From: Saccharothrix sp. S26
GTDB taxonomy: Bacteria > Actinomycetota > Actinomycetes > Mycobacteriales > Pseudonocardiaceae
DNA length: 64,000 nucleotides
Direction of reading: 5' to 3'
Assembly (NCBI RefSeq): GCF_021390395.1
Contig: NZ_JAJUWT010000013.1
Coordinates: forward strand, 124,001-188,000
How positions within the stretch are numbered: the stretch's first letter is position 1; each line of letters opens with the position of its first letter. The translations under genes and the position numbers were made by a program. Under the pieces are notes generated by a model. The model was not told the DNA's origin and ran no database searches. It saw only the letters and a list, made by a program, of their open reading frames with translations. Positions 1 to 8,412 of this stretch are shown here, one piece after another.

Positions 1-1180
1 ACGTGCCCGAGGGCCGGCCCGACTCGCGGTCGGCCTGCGCGCACTCGCCGCCGACCGTGTGCAGGTACAACAGGTCACCGGGCTGCTGGGGCACGAGCCC
101 GATCGCCTCACGGCGCGGACCGGGCTTGAGCGCCGCGGGGTCGACACCGTCCACCGCCACCTCGCCGCCGGACCGCTTGCCCGTGCCCTGCACCGCCCAC
201 AGCAGGCTCGACTTGCCCGACCCGTTGCGCCCCATCACGGCCACCCGCTCGCCCGCGCCGACGCTCAACGACACGCCCCGCACCGCGTCCACAGTGGAGT
301 ACCGCACCCGCAGGTCGCGCACCCGCACCACCTCCGCCGACCCCGGTGACGTCACCTCGGGCGGCGACGCGAGACGGTCGCGCAACGGACCGGCCAGCCG
401 CCGGGCGTCGCGGATGGACACCGGCACCGGCTCCCACCCGGCCAGTTGGCCCAGCCGCACCACCGGCGGCGCGACCGGCGCGTCGGCCAGCACCGAGCCG
501 GGCTCGCCCGCGACCGGCGGCTGCCCGCCGCCGGGCAGCCACACCACGCGGTCCGCGTACTGCGCGACCCGTTCCAGCCGGTGCTCGGCGATCACCACGG
601 TCATGCCGAGGTCGTGCACCAGGCGGTGCAGCGCGGCCAGCACGTCCTCCGCCGCGCCGGGGTCCAACGCCGACGTCGGCTCGTCCAGCACCAGCACCGG
701 CGGGTGGGCGGTGAGGGCCGCGCCGACGGCCACCCGCTGCTGCTGGCCGCCCGACAACGTCGCCAGCGGCCGGTGCCGCAGCTCGGCTAGGCCCAGCAGG
801 TCCAACGTCTCCTCGACCCGCTTGCGCATCACCGGGTTCGGCAGCGCCAGCGACTCCATCGAGTACGCCAGCTCCTCCTCGACGGAGTCCGTGACGAACC
901 CGGCCTGCGGGTCCTGCCCCACCATGCCGACGACGTCGGCCAGCTCGCGCGGCGGGTGCGTGCGGGTGTCCCGGCCGGCGACCAGCACGCGGCCGGTGAG
1001 CGTGCCGCCGGTGAAGTGCGGCACGAGGCCGTTGACCGCGCGCAGCAACGTCGACTTGCCCGAGCCGGTGCGCCCGACCACCAGGCACAGCTCGCCCTCG
1101 GGCACGTGCAGGTCCACCCCGGCCAACGCGGGCGCGGCGGCGTCGCGGTAGGTGACGGAGACGTTCTCGAACCGGATCAC
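1..1180 (-). CDS. ECF transporter tandem ATPase (EcfA-EcfA' fusion), 3' end cut by window edge
   Basis: Energy-coupling ATPase of an ECF-type vitamin importer. About 393 codons are visible. The N-terminal half has Walker A (GRTGSGKST), a Q-loop (GQDPQ), the signature LSGGQQQR, Walker B (VLVLDEPTSALD) and the switch His (AEHRLE). From about residue 290 a second nucleotide-binding half begins, with Walker A GRNGSGKSS and a Q-loop (VPQQPG), and is cut by the left edge. Both ATPase subunits are therefore fused in one chain. The start is GTG at 1180; its GTGA overlaps the stop of the EcfT gene, implying translational coupling. The gene is last in the visible part of the riboswitch-led operon, so cobalamin is the likely cargo (inference). 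An S component is not visible and may lie beyond the edge. It is missing from simple ORF lists because it has no stop in the window. Confidence 0.9.
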   Translation of the reverse strand, partial: MIRFENVSVTYRDAAAPALAGVDLHVPEGELCLVVGRTGSGKSTLLRAVNGLVPHFTGGTLTGRVLVAGRDTRTHPPRELADVVGMVGQDPQAGFVTDSVEEELAYSMESLALPNPVMRKRVEETLDLLGLAELRHRPLATLSGGQQQRVAVGAALTAHPPVLVLDEPTSALDPGAAEDVLAALHRLVHDLGMTVVIAEHRLERVAQYADRVVWLPGGGQPPVAGEPGSVLADAPVAPPVVRLGQLAGWEPVPVSIRDARRLAGPLRDRLASPPEVTSPGSAEVVRVRDLRVRYSTVDAVRGVSLSVGAGERVAVMGRNGSGKSSLLWAVQGTGKRSGGEVAVDGVDPAALKPGPRREAIGLVPQQPGDLLYLHTVGGECAQADRESGRPSGT

Positions 1181-2229
1181 GTGTTCACCCTGTTCCTGGC
1201 GATGACGACGGGCGCGAGCGCGCACAGCAGGCCGATCGCGGGCAGCAACGGCAGTTCGGGCACGGTCAGCGGCACGGTGCTCGGCGTCAGCGCCGAACCG
1301 CCCCAGCCCCGGGGCGCGAGGAACGTCGCCAGCGCCGCGACCACCCCGGACGCGACGATCAGCAGCTCGCGGGAACCCCACCGGTCCGGCCGGTACCGGC
1401 TGCGCCGCACCCGACGCGACCCCGTCCACAACCCGGCGACGGCCGCCACCGCGCCCGCGACCAGCATCTCGATCGCGGGCGTGCCGCCGCCGAGCAGCCC
1501 GTACGCGCCGACGCACAGCCCCAGCAACCCGCCCAGCACCAGCGCCCCGGTGAGCACCCTGGCCCGCTTCGGCAGCCCCGCCGTCCGGCCGTACCCGCGC
1601 GAGTCCATCGCCGCGGCCAGCACCAGCGACCGTTCGAACGCGTCCTCCAGCACCGGCACCATGAGCAGCCGCATCGCCTTCACGCCACGCACCACGTCAC
1701 CCCGCAACGCGCGGGCCCGCCGCACCGACCGCGCGCTGGCCACGAGCTGGGGCGCGACCGTCAGCGCCACCACCACGGCCACGCTGACCTCGTACAAAGC
1801 GGCGGGCAACGACCGCAGCAGCCGCTTGGCGTTGGCCAACGCGTTCGCCGCGCCCACGCAGCACAGCAGCGTCGCGAGCTGAAGCCCTTGGTACACCGCG
1901 AAAGCCAGACCCTCGGCGCTGACCGGCCCACCCAGCCGGATGCCCTTGGCCCACTCGGGCAACGGGATCTCGGGCAACGTCACCAGCACCGTCGGGCCGC
2001 TCACGCCGCCCAGCAGCACGTGCAGCACCACCCGGACCGCCAGCACGACCAACGCGAACTTGAGGAACACCCCGTACGCGCTCGCCCACGGGCTGTCGTC
2101 ACGGCACGACACCGCCACGTATCCGGCCACCGCGATCACCAGCGCCAACAGCAACGGGTTGGTGCTACGTCCGGCGACGGCGGCCAGGCACAACGCCCAC
2201 ACCCACCACGCGCCGGGGTGCAGGCTCAC
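1177..2229 (-). CDS. ECF transporter transmembrane T component (EcfT)
   Basis: Integral membrane coupling subunit that links the ATPase to a substrate-binding S component in energy-coupling-factor importers. The 350-residue product has several hydrophobic segments in its N-terminal part, a cytoplasmic helical stretch rich in Arg, and the family-typical AMDSRGYGR motif near residue 210, whose Arg-Gly element contacts the ATPase in this family. Two or three further hydrophobic segments follow, making it longer than the usual ~260 residues. GTG at 2229 is chosen because it overlaps the stop of the preceding gene (GTGA); an upstream in-frame start at 2262 would lie inside that gene. It sits between the DUF4430-like surface protein and the ATPase, so it belongs to the presumed cobalamin operon. 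Confidence 0.88.
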   Translation of the reverse strand: MSLHPGAWWVWALCLAAVAGRSTNPLLLALVIAVAGYVAVSCRDDSPWASAYGVFLKFALVVLAVRVVLHVLLGGVSGPTVLVTLPEIPLPEWAKGIRLGGPVSAEGLAFAVYQGLQLATLLCCVGAANALANAKRLLRSLPAALYEVSVAVVVALTVAPQLVASARSVRRARALRGDVVRGVKAMRLLMVPVLEDAFERSLVLAAAMDSRGYGRTAGLPKRARVLTGALVLGGLLGLCVGAYGLLGGGTPAIEMLVAGAVAAVAGLWTGSRRVRRSRYRPDRWGSRELLIVASGVVAALATFLAPRGWGGSALTPSTVPLTVPELPLLPAIGLLCALAPVVIARNRVNT

Positions 2230-3044
2230 TCCGCCGCCTTGGCGCGCCGCCGCGCGGTCCACACGCCGAGCCCGGCCAGCGCGGCGATCATCACGATCCC
2301 GACGACGAGCCCGACCGCGCCACCGGAGTCCGCAGGCGGTTCCGCCACCGGTGGCGGGGTCGTCGGACCGGCCGTCGTGCTGCCGGTCACCGTTCCCGCC
2401 GAGGAGGGCGGGGTGGTCGTGGTCTCGGGAGTGGTCGACGCGGTCGTCGTCTCGGACTGCTCGGACGTCGGCTGCACGGCTTGGCCCGGCTGCTCGGGCA
2501 CGACCGGCTGCCCGGGTTGGGCAGGCTGCCCCGGCTGCGCGGGCGGGGCCGGTTGGCCGGGCGCGGGTGGTTGCGGCGCGGGCGGGGCGGGCTGCGGCGC
2601 GGGTGCCGGTGGCGCGATGCCCGGTGGTTCACCCGCCCCGAACGACCAGCCCTCCGCGCTGCCGGGCGCGGGGTCGTACGCGGCGGCACTCGTGCCGCTG
2701 TAGACCCACGACCCGCCGGGCTGCCCGTGCCAGTAGCCCCAGTACGCCGTGGTCGGGGACGTGTTCACGCACGGGTCACCGCTCGGCTGGCCGTTGATCC
2801 GGCACACGAACCCGGGCTGTCGCGCCGCGAACGTGTAGCCGAACCCGGCGGCGGTCAGCGCGGCCGTGCCCGTGGCCGGATCACCCGCGGCGCACCCCGT
2901 CCGCACGCCGCCGCCCAGCGACCGGAAGTCCACGACCACCGTGACGCCCGAGCAGTCGGCCGCCTGGGCGGTCGGCGGCGCGCACGTCAGCGCGAACCCG
3001 ACGACGGCCAGGGCCGCCAGGGCCCGTCGCACGCCGCCCCTCAC
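2226..3044 (-). CDS. Exported, membrane-anchored DUF4430-like (transcobalamin beta-domain-like) protein
   Basis: A 272-residue exported protein. It has a signal peptide (RRALAALAVVGFALT, cleavage near AQAAD), a globular domain (about 29-135) with four Cys, a Pro/Gln-rich then Thr/Ser-rich spacer (about 135-235), one C-terminal membrane helix and an RRR cytoplasmic tail. The globular part shows a short beta-strand start (VTVVVDF), an AALTAAGF helix, the INGQP turn and a Trp/Tyr-rich end (YWGYWHGQPGG, SWVYS, EGWSF). This pattern resembles DUF4430, the domain related to the C-terminal beta-domain of intrinsic factor and transcobalamin; the assignment is by eye. The start is GTG at 3044, with no strong ribosome site; it lies 43 bp after the barrel gene. 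Likely role: lid or partner of the barrel protein in cobalamin capture outside the membrane (inference). Confidence 0.72.
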   Translation of the reverse strand: MRGGVRRALAALAVVGFALTCAPPTAQAADCSGVTVVVDFRSLGGGVRTGCAAGDPATGTAALTAAGFGYTFAARQPGFVCRINGQPSGDPCVNTSPTTAYWGYWHGQPGGSWVYSGTSAAAYDPAPGSAEGWSFGAGEPPGIAPPAPAPQPAPPAPQPPAPGQPAPPAQPGQPAQPGQPVVPEQPGQAVQPTSEQSETTTASTTPETTTTPPSSAGTVTGSTTAGPTTPPPVAEPPADSGGAVGLVVGIVMIAALAGLGVWTARRRAKAAE

Positions 3045-3087
3045 GGCGCGACGAGGACGGCGGCCGTCGTGCCGCGATCACGTGCGG

Positions 3088-4371
3088 TCACTTCCGGGCC
3101 TCCGCGTGCCGGCGGCGCGACACGGCGACCACGAGCACGCCGCCGACCAGCAGCAACGCGCCGACCCACAGCATCGGGCCGACCTGCGCGCCCGTGCGGG
3201 CCAGCGAGCCCCGGTTGGCGGCCACGGCCACCACCGCGGCGGTCGTCGTGCCGGCGTCGGAGGTGATCACCGGATCGGTGCTGGTGGTCGTGGTCGTCGT
3301 CGTGGTGCTCGTGGTGGACGAGGTCGGGACCGTCGTGGTGACCGGGCAGTCGAGCACCGGCGCACCCGCCTGGCCGCCCCGCGCGGACAGGTCCGCGAAG
3401 TTCACCCCGACCAGGCCGAGCACGCCCTGGGCGCTCGCCCGCAGCGACGTGGTCCGGGTGAACCCGACCCGGTCGAACGCGATCGCGCCCCGGTCCGGCT
3501 CGGCGGCCGCGCACCCGACCTGCAACGACCGCAGGAAGCCCGCCGCCTTGTCCGCGGCGGCCGTGCGGCCGCCCGCGCGCAGCGCCTGGGCCGCGAGACC
3601 GGTGCTGTTGGCGTTGCCCTCACCCGCCGCGCCCTCGTCGCGGAACCCGCCGCCGGGCTGCTGCACGCCGCTGAGCCAGTCGAGCGCCTGGCCCGCCTCG
3701 GCCGTCTTGTCGACCGCCAGCAACGCCTGCGCGACCATCGAGGTGGCGTCCACGTGCGAGGCGCAGGTCGTGGCCTCCAGGATCAGCGGGAACCCGCCGT
3801 CCGGGCACTGCGTGCCGACGAGGTAGTCGACGGCGGCCCGCGGCGCGCCCCGCCACCGGTCCAGCGCGAGCACCGCGAACGCCTGGGTGAACCCGTTGGA
3901 GTAGTCGCCGTACTTCGACTTGTCCTGGAACCGGCCGGACGGCGCCTGCAACGCGGTGAGGCCGGCGATCAGGTCGACGCCGCCGAAGGCGCTCGGGTCC
4001 AGCCCGCGTGCCTGCACGGCCAGCGCCAGCTTGGCGTGCGCGCCCGCGAACGACTCGGTGGGGTCGCCGAAGCTCAGGTAGTTGGCGAGGATCTCGGGCT
4101 CGGCCAGCCACGCGGTGGCCTTGTCGGCGCTGTCGGACGCGACGCCGGCCGCGGTGAACGCGAACAGCGCGTCCAGCGTGAGGCCCTGGTCGGGGTAGGC
4201 GGTGCCGTCGAGGACGTTCTCGAAGTGGTCGCCGTCCACGAGCTGCCGGGCCAGCCAGCCGGCGGCGGCGTCGCTCACGTCGGTCGTCGGCGCGGCCTGG
4301 CCCAGGGACGGAGCCGACCCGAGCACGGCGAGGGCAGCGACGACGACGGCGGCGGTCCGTCTCAACGACAT
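3088..4371 (-). CDS. Surface alpha/alpha-barrel protein (prenyltransferase/squalene-cyclase-type repeats) with LARTG sortase signal
   Basis: First gene of the riboswitch operon; 427 residues. The signal peptide ends near GQAAP. Repeats of the terpene-cyclase/prenyltransferase alpha-helical kind follow, e.g. [44 protein letters not shown] and FLRSLQVGC, about 35-330. Next come a Thr-rich linker (about 335-390), an LARTG motif, a hydrophobic helix and SRRRH. LAxTG is the recognition form typical of class E sortases in actinomycetes. Terpene-cyclase catalytic DxDD or QW signatures are not evident, so an enzyme is unlikely. The alpha6/alpha6 barrel of mammalian intrinsic factor/transcobalamin belongs to the same fold, which fits the cobalamin riboswitch and ECF neighbours. 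The ATG at 4371 follows a GGAAAGG ribosome site that lies against a GC hairpin. Confidence 0.8.
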   Translation of the reverse strand: MSLRRTAAVVVAALAVLGSAPSLGQAAPTTDVSDAAAGWLARQLVDGDHFENVLDGTAYPDQGLTLDALFAFTAAGVASDSADKATAWLAEPEILANYLSFGDPTESFAGAHAKLALAVQARGLDPSAFGGVDLIAGLTALQAPSGRFQDKSKYGDYSNGFTQAFAVLALDRWRGAPRAAVDYLVGTQCPDGGFPLILEATTCASHVDATSMVAQALLAVDKTAEAGQALDWLSGVQQPGGGFRDEGAAGEGNANSTGLAAQALRAGGRTAAADKAAGFLRSLQVGCAAAEPDRGAIAFDRVGFTRTTSLRASAQGVLGLVGVNFADLSARGGQAGAPVLDCPVTTTVPTSSTTSTTTTTTTTSTDPVITSDAGTTTAAVVAVAANRGSLARTGAQVGPMLWVGALLLVGGVLVVAVSRRRHAEARK

Positions 4372-4439
4372 GTTCGGCCTTTCCGGGGCGCAAGGCGCGA
4401 GCGGACCCCGGACAGCCGCGACCGACTTCCCCCGGGCTC

Positions 4440-4566
4440 CGACCCGTTGACCTCGACGGTGTCAGGAGCGTGGCACGCGTGGCGGGTGTTCGGGCTCGTC
4501 CCGGGTGGGACCTACCGTTGCGGGTCAGCGCCGGATTTCGACCGGCTTCCCCCGTTCCACGCGCGA
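4440..4566 (-). ncRNA. Cobalamin (AdoCbl-type) riboswitch
   Basis: On the minus strand the sequence reads GGGGGAAGCCGGTCGAAATC, then CGGCGCTGACCCGCAACGGT and AGGTCCC. This closely matches the conserved core of cobalamin riboswitches (GGGAAxCCGGTGxAAxTCCGG, GCTGxCCCGCAACGGTA). The 3' part AGCCCGAACACCCGCC is also characteristic. A closing stem CGCGTGG / CCACGCG brackets the core (about 4476-4560). Downstream, CCGGGG pairs with CCCCGG directly against the GGAAAGG ribosome site of the barrel gene, so control of translation initiation is plausible. The exact 5' and 3' limits are approximate. Confidence 0.88.
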
Positions 4567-4572
4567 TTGCCG

Positions 4573-4601
4573 ATCGTCTGTCACGGATCTCGGCGTGTCA
4601 A
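4573..4601 (-). promoter_or_regulatory. Candidate promoter of the riboswitch operon
   Basis: On the minus strand a perfect TTGACA (4596-4601) is followed after 17 bp by GACGAT (4573-4578), a weak -10. The predicted transcript starts near 4566, just before the riboswitch core. Confidence 0.45.
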
Positions 4602-4679
4602 TCCGCCTCTAGCGCGATGCTGCTCACCCCTACGTACGGTTACCGTCGGTCGATTCGATCTGGGGAAGAGGGGTGTTCG

Positions 4680-5939
4680 ATGACGACTCTGGCGTCCGTG
4701 CGCGACGGCTTGGTGGCGTGGGTCGCACGGCGTTCGGCGACGCGGTGGGTGTTGGGCAAGATCGGTTCGCGGGCGTTCGCCCTGCTCCCGGACCGTGCGC
4801 TGGTTCCGCTGAAGCGGGACGGGGTGGTGCCGGTCGCCGAGTTGGAGCGGATGCGGGTGGCCGGCGCGGTGCACCGGATCCCGGTGCCGTTCGGCCTGCG
4901 CGTGTGGTTGGTCACCGGTCAGGACGAGGCCAAGAAGGTGCTTTCCGACACAGGTGCGTTCAGCAACGACTACGCGCGCCTCGGGGCCGCGGTCGGTCGG
5001 CTGGAGCAGTCGCCCGGCGGCCTGGGCTTCGCCGACCCGCCGGACCACACCCGGCTGCGCAAGCTGCTCACGCCCGAGTTCACCATGCGGCGGCTGTCGC
5101 GGCTCGTGCCGCGCATCGACGCGATCGTCACCGAGCGGCTCGACGCCATGCAGGCCGCCGGCAGGCCGGTGGACCTGGTCAAGGAGTTCGCCCTGCCGAT
5201 CCCGTCGCTGACGATCTGCGAGCTGCTCGGCGTGCCCTACGAGGACCGCGACCGGTTCCAGGAGCTGGCGGCGGCGCGGTTCGACCTGTTCGGCGGGGCG
5301 GGGCAGGCGTTGGGCGCGATCTCGGAGTCGCTGTCGTACATGCAGGAGATCGTGCGCCGGGAGCGCCGGTCGCCCGGTGACGGGTTGATCGGCTCGATCA
5401 TCCGCCAGCACGGCGACGACGTGAGCGACGTGGAGCTGGCGGGGTTGGCCGACGGGGTGCTGACCGGCGGGTTCGACACGACGGCGTCGATGCTCGCGCT
5501 GGGCGCGATCGTGCTGCTGAAGGACGACGCCGCGCGGGCGGCGATGCGGGACGACGACGCGGCGGCCGCGCCGTTGGTGGAGGAGCTGCTGCGGCACTTG
5601 AGCGTGGTGCAGGTGGCGTTCCCGCGGTTCGCCCGGCACGCGTTGAAGGTGGGCGAGCAGCAGATCGAGGAGGGTGACGTCGTGGTGGTGTCGCTGTCGG
5701 CGGCCAACCGCGAGGAGGCGTCCGAGTTCGACGCGGGCCGGCCGGCGTCGCAGCACCTGGCGTTCGGCTACGGGGCGCACCGGTGCGTCGGCGCGGAGCT
5801 GGCCCGGATGGAGCTGCGCGCGGCCTACCCGGCGTTGCTGCGCCGCTTCCCGAACCTGCGCCTGGCCGACACGCGGCCCGCGTTCCGGACCGCGTCGATC
5901 GTGCACGGCGTCGACTCGTTGTACGTGCACACCCGCTGA
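4680..5939 (+). CDS. Cytochrome P450
   Basis: Heme-thiolate monooxygenase of 419 residues, the usual bacterial class I size, needing a separate ferredoxin and reductase that are not encoded nearby. Visible motifs are the I-helix GGFDTT with its acid/Thr pair, the K-helix ExxR in EELLR, and the heme loop [10 protein letters not shown] with Cys369. The stretch between the K-helix region and the heme loop ([20 protein letters not shown]) is several residues shorter than usual, because the common DPDxFDPxR segment is compressed. ATG at 4680 is preceded by GAAGAGGGG; in-frame codons back to 4470 run through the divergent riboswitch and are not coding. Substrate unknown. It could be a tailoring enzyme, but it is about 4 kb from the PKS with unrelated genes between. 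Confidence 0.93.
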   Translation: MTTLASVRDGLVAWVARRSATRWVLGKIGSRAFALLPDRALVPLKRDGVVPVAELERMRVAGAVHRIPVPFGLRVWLVTGQDEAKKVLSDTGAFSNDYARLGAAVGRLEQSPGGLGFADPPDHTRLRKLLTPEFTMRRLSRLVPRIDAIVTERLDAMQAAGRPVDLVKEFALPIPSLTICELLGVPYEDRDRFQELAAARFDLFGGAGQALGAISESLSYMQEIVRRERRSPGDGLIGSIIRQHGDDVSDVELAGLADGVLTGGFDTTASMLALGAIVLLKDDAARAAMRDDDAAAAPLVEELLRHLSVVQVAFPRFARHALKVGEQQIEEGDVVVVSLSAANREEASEFDAGRPASQHLAFGYGAHRCVGAELARMELRAAYPALLRRFPNLRLADTRPAFRTASIVHGVDSLYVHTR

Positions 5940-5986
5940 GCGCGTTCCGAGCGTTGAACTCGGGGGTTCTGAACGTAGGACACGCG

Positions 5987-6026
5987 CCGCGAACGTAGGA
6001 CTCTCGCGAGAGTCCTACGTTCGCGG
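5987..6026. repeat. Perfect 40-bp palindrome in a larger nested inverted repeat
   Basis: The two 20-bp halves are exact reverse complements (left half begins CCGCGAACGTAGGACTCTCG). The left arm's GAACGTAGGACxC motif also occurs once more just before it (5971), and a matching relaxed copy (GTGTCGAACGTTC) follows on the right. GAACTCGG at 5957 pairs with CCGAGTTC at 6052. The whole cruciform-like unit spans about 5957-6059 between two genes of the same direction. It could be a terminator for the P450 gene or a dispersed palindromic repeat; there is no T-tract. Confidence 0.85.
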
Positions 6027-6149
6027 CCCGTGTGTCGAACGTTCGGGTACGCCGAGTTCTGCGTTCAGGTGCGGTCGTTGTAGTGGAGCTTAAGGGATGG
6101 TCAGGAGGTTTCACTTTTCTTGAAGGCCGGTGTGGGAGACGGTGGACCC

Positions 6150-7112
6150 ATGACCGGACGTGGTGGGATGCGGATGGGCGCTCTGGCCCTGCTGTGGGGC
6201 TCGGTGTTCCTGTGGATCGAACTGGCCCTGACCGGGCTGTCGCCGGTGCAGATCACGGTGATCCGCTGCGCGCTGGGCGCGCTCACGCTGCTCGTGCTGG
6301 CCCGCGTGAACGGCCAGCGCCTGCCCCGCCGGCTGTGGGGTCACCTCGCGGTCGCCGCGTTCTTCTGCAACGCCCTGCCGTTCCTGCTGTTCGCCGTCGG
6401 CCAGCAGACCGTCGACTCGGGCGTGGCGGGCGTGCTCAACGCGACCACCCCGTTGTTCTCGCTCCTGATCGGCTTCGCCCTGCGCACGGACGGCCCCGTC
6501 ACGCCGGTCCGCGTGCTCGGCCTGGTCGTCGGCTTCGCCGGCGTCACGCTGATCTTCGCCCCCTGGCAGCAGCAGGGACTGCTCAGCCTCGGCGCGCTCG
6601 CCCTGCTCGGCGCGGCGGCCGGCTACGCGGTCGCCTTCGCCTACATGGGGCGCAACCTGGTCGGCAAGGGCGGCCCGATCGCGGTGTCCGCCGCGCAGCT
6701 CGTCGCGGCCACCGGCCTGAGCACGGCCCTGCTGCCGTTCGACCACACACCCGCCACCCCCAACGTCACGGCCGTCGTCGCGGTGGTGGTGCTCGGCGTG
6801 TTCGGCACCGGCTTCACCTTCGTCCTCAACTACCGGATCATCGAGGACGAGGGCCCGACCAGCGCCGCCACGGTCGGCTACCTGCTGCCGGTGGTCTCCG
6901 TCGCCCTGGGCGCGCTCGTGCTGGACGAGCCGTTGAGCCCGCGGACCGTGGTGGGCATGGCGGTCGTCCTGGCCGGTGTCGCGCTGACCCGGCTGGCGCC
7001 GGCCCGGTCAGCGGCGGACAAGCGCCCGCCCGAGCGAACCGGCCATTACCAGTTGTCGGTTATGTCCACTGAGCGTGACGGGGCGGGCGGCCGTTCGACC
7101 GACCACCGTTGA
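6150..7112 (+). CDS. DMT/EamA-family transporter
   Basis: A 320-residue polytopic membrane protein with about ten hydrophobic segments arranged as two EamA halves. The first half includes LLWGSVFLWIELAL and FRxxL-type segments; the second contains GPTSAATVGYLLPVVSVALGALVLDEPLS, the typical end of EamA proteins. Such proteins export amino acids, metabolites or drugs, but the substrate cannot be read from sequence. ATG at 6150 follows GGGAGACGGTGG; the longer in-frame start at 6120 has no better site and would add ten polar residues. The C-terminal ~35 residues are hydrophilic and extend close to the promoter of the subtilase gene. Confidence 0.85.
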   Translation: MTGRGGMRMGALALLWGSVFLWIELALTGLSPVQITVIRCALGALTLLVLARVNGQRLPRRLWGHLAVAAFFCNALPFLLFAVGQQTVDSGVAGVLNATTPLFSLLIGFALRTDGPVTPVRVLGLVVGFAGVTLIFAPWQQQGLLSLGALALLGAAAGYAVAFAYMGRNLVGKGGPIAVSAAQLVAATGLSTALLPFDHTPATPNVTAVVAVVVLGVFGTGFTFVLNYRIIEDEGPTSAATVGYLLPVVSVALGALVLDEPLSPRTVVGMAVVLAGVALTRLAPARSAADKRPPERTGHYQLSVMSTERDGAGGRSTDHR

Positions 7113-7137
7113 CCGGGGCATAACCGCTGGTCAGGCT
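7109..7137 (+). promoter_or_regulatory. Candidate promoter of the subtilase gene
   Basis: TTGACC (7109-7114), a 17-bp spacer and CAGGCT (7132-7137). It overlaps one arm of a spaced inverted repeat (CGGTTATG at 7057-7064, CATAACCG at 7119-7126; both flanked by ACCAG or its complement). The -10 is poor, so this is tentative. Confidence 0.3.
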
Positions 7138-7226
7138 GCTGGTCTGGACCTCGGGCGAGTGAGAGGTAGACCCCGTCAACCCTGCGTCGGGGCGCACTCG
7201 TCCGGGTTCTCCAGGAGGAGCCGGCC

Positions 7227-8408
7227 GTGCGTCCTTTCCCTCGAACCCTCGCCGTCCTGGCCGCCGCGACCACCGCCGCCGGCCTCACCACCACCGCCGC
7301 CTCGGCCGAACCCCTGCACCAGGCCGAGATCGTCACGGCGACGGCGTCCGCGACCGCCCACCCCATCAAGGACTCCTACATCGTCCTGCTCGGCCCCAGC
7401 GCCCGCAGCGGCTCGAGCGTGGCCGCCACGGCGGGCGTCACGCCGACCCACGTCTGGGACGCGGCGCTGCACGGCTTCGCCGCCAAGCTCACCCCGGCGC
7501 AGCTGCGCAAGCTCAGCCGCGACCCGGCGGTCGTCACGATCGAGCAGGACGTGCTGGTCACCGACGCGCTCGACGCCACCCAGGCCAACCCGCCGTCGTG
7601 GGGCATCGACCGCATCGACCAGACCGCCCTGCCGCTGTCCAAGAGCTTCACCTACAACTACACCGGCGCGGGCGTGCACGCGTACGTCATCGACACCGGC
7701 ATCACGCCGGGCCACGCGGACTTCGGCGGCCGGGCCACGTTCGACTACAACGCCATCGACACCGACAACACCGACTGCCACGGCCACGGCACACACGTCG
7801 CCGGCACGGTCGGCTCGGCCACCTACGGCGTCGCCAAGGGCGTGCGGCTGCACGGCGTGAAGATGATGAACTGCTCGGGCAGCGCCACCACCACGTCCGC
7901 CCTCAACGCGATCAACTGGGTCACGGCCAACCACGTCAAGCCGGCCGTGGCGAACACGTCGTGGAACTTCACCGCCTCGGCGAGCCTGGAGACCGCGATC
8001 CGCAACATGATCGCCGCGGGCGTCTTCCTGGCCACGTCGGCGGGCAACACCGCGAGCAACTCGTGCGACCGGCTGCCGCGCAAGGTGGAGACGGCCAGCG
8101 TGGTGGCGTCGTCCACGAGCACCGACGGCCGGTCGTCGACCTCCAGCACCGGCCCGTGCGTGGACATCTACGCCCCCGGCAACCTGATCGTGTCGACCGT
8201 GCGCACCGGCGGCGCGGGCACGATGAGCGGGACGTCCATGGCCACGCCGCACGTGACGGGCACGGCCGCGCTGTACAAGCAGCGGTTCGGCGACCAGTCC
8301 TCGGCCACCGTGCACAACTGGCTGAACGCGAGCGCCACGCCGAACGTGATCGTCGGCGGCGACACGGGCGGCACGGTCAACCGCCTGCTGTTCACCAACG
8401 GCCTGTGA
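7227..8408 (+). CDS. Secreted subtilisin-like serine protease (S8, proteinase K/aqualysin type)
   Basis: Extracellular endopeptidase precursor of 393 residues: signal peptide (cleavage near ASAEP), an I9-type inhibitory propeptide (about 48-118, KDSYIVLL...) and a catalytic domain. The triad is Asp156 (VIDTGI), His187 (HGHGTHVAG) and Ser337 (SGTSMATPH), with oxyanion Asn in ATSAGNT. The substrate-binding strand that usually reads SLGG is SWNF here (ANTSWNF), which should change the S1/S4 pockets. GTG at 7227 sits 7 nt after AGGAGGAG. The convergent PKS gene ends 50 bp downstream with a shared hairpin between. It resembles the second subtilase at 25426-27360, suggesting an old duplication, but lacks that enzyme's C-terminal domains. 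Confidence 0.93.
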   Translation: MRPFPRTLAVLAAATTAAGLTTTAASAEPLHQAEIVTATASATAHPIKDSYIVLLGPSARSGSSVAATAGVTPTHVWDAALHGFAAKLTPAQLRKLSRDPAVVTIEQDVLVTDALDATQANPPSWGIDRIDQTALPLSKSFTYNYTGAGVHAYVIDTGITPGHADFGGRATFDYNAIDTDNTDCHGHGTHVAGTVGSATYGVAKGVRLHGVKMMNCSGSATTTSALNAINWVTANHVKPAVANTSWNFTASASLETAIRNMIAAGVFLATSAGNTASNSCDRLPRKVETASVVASSTSTDGRSSTSSTGPCVDIYAPGNLIVSTVRTGGAGTMSGTSMATPHVTGTAALYKQRFGDQSSATVHNWLNASATPNVIVGGDTGGTVNRLLFTNGL

Positions 8409-8412
8409 ACCT

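Noticed and set aside
3250..3330. Tandem-repeat or CRISPR-like array in the Thr-rich coding stretch
   Set aside because: The repeats are Thr codons of the linker before the LARTG anchor; there is no spacer structure. The same applies to the Thr-rich linker at 24600-24690.
3088..4371. A terpene cyclase or prenyltransferase enzyme
   Set aside because: It has a signal peptide, a wall anchor and none of the catalytic Asp motifs; the helical repeats indicate only the barrel fold.
4680..5939. P450 as a tailoring enzyme of the PKS locus
   Set aside because: Two unrelated genes and a convergent protease lie between, and there is no shared operon or regulator.
7049..7131. Spaced inverted repeat ACCAG...CGGTTATG / CATAACCG...CTGGT as a terminator of the DMT gene
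   Set aside because: The arms are about 55 bp apart with a four-base insertion in one arm, and one arm overlaps a possible promoter; too weak to call.
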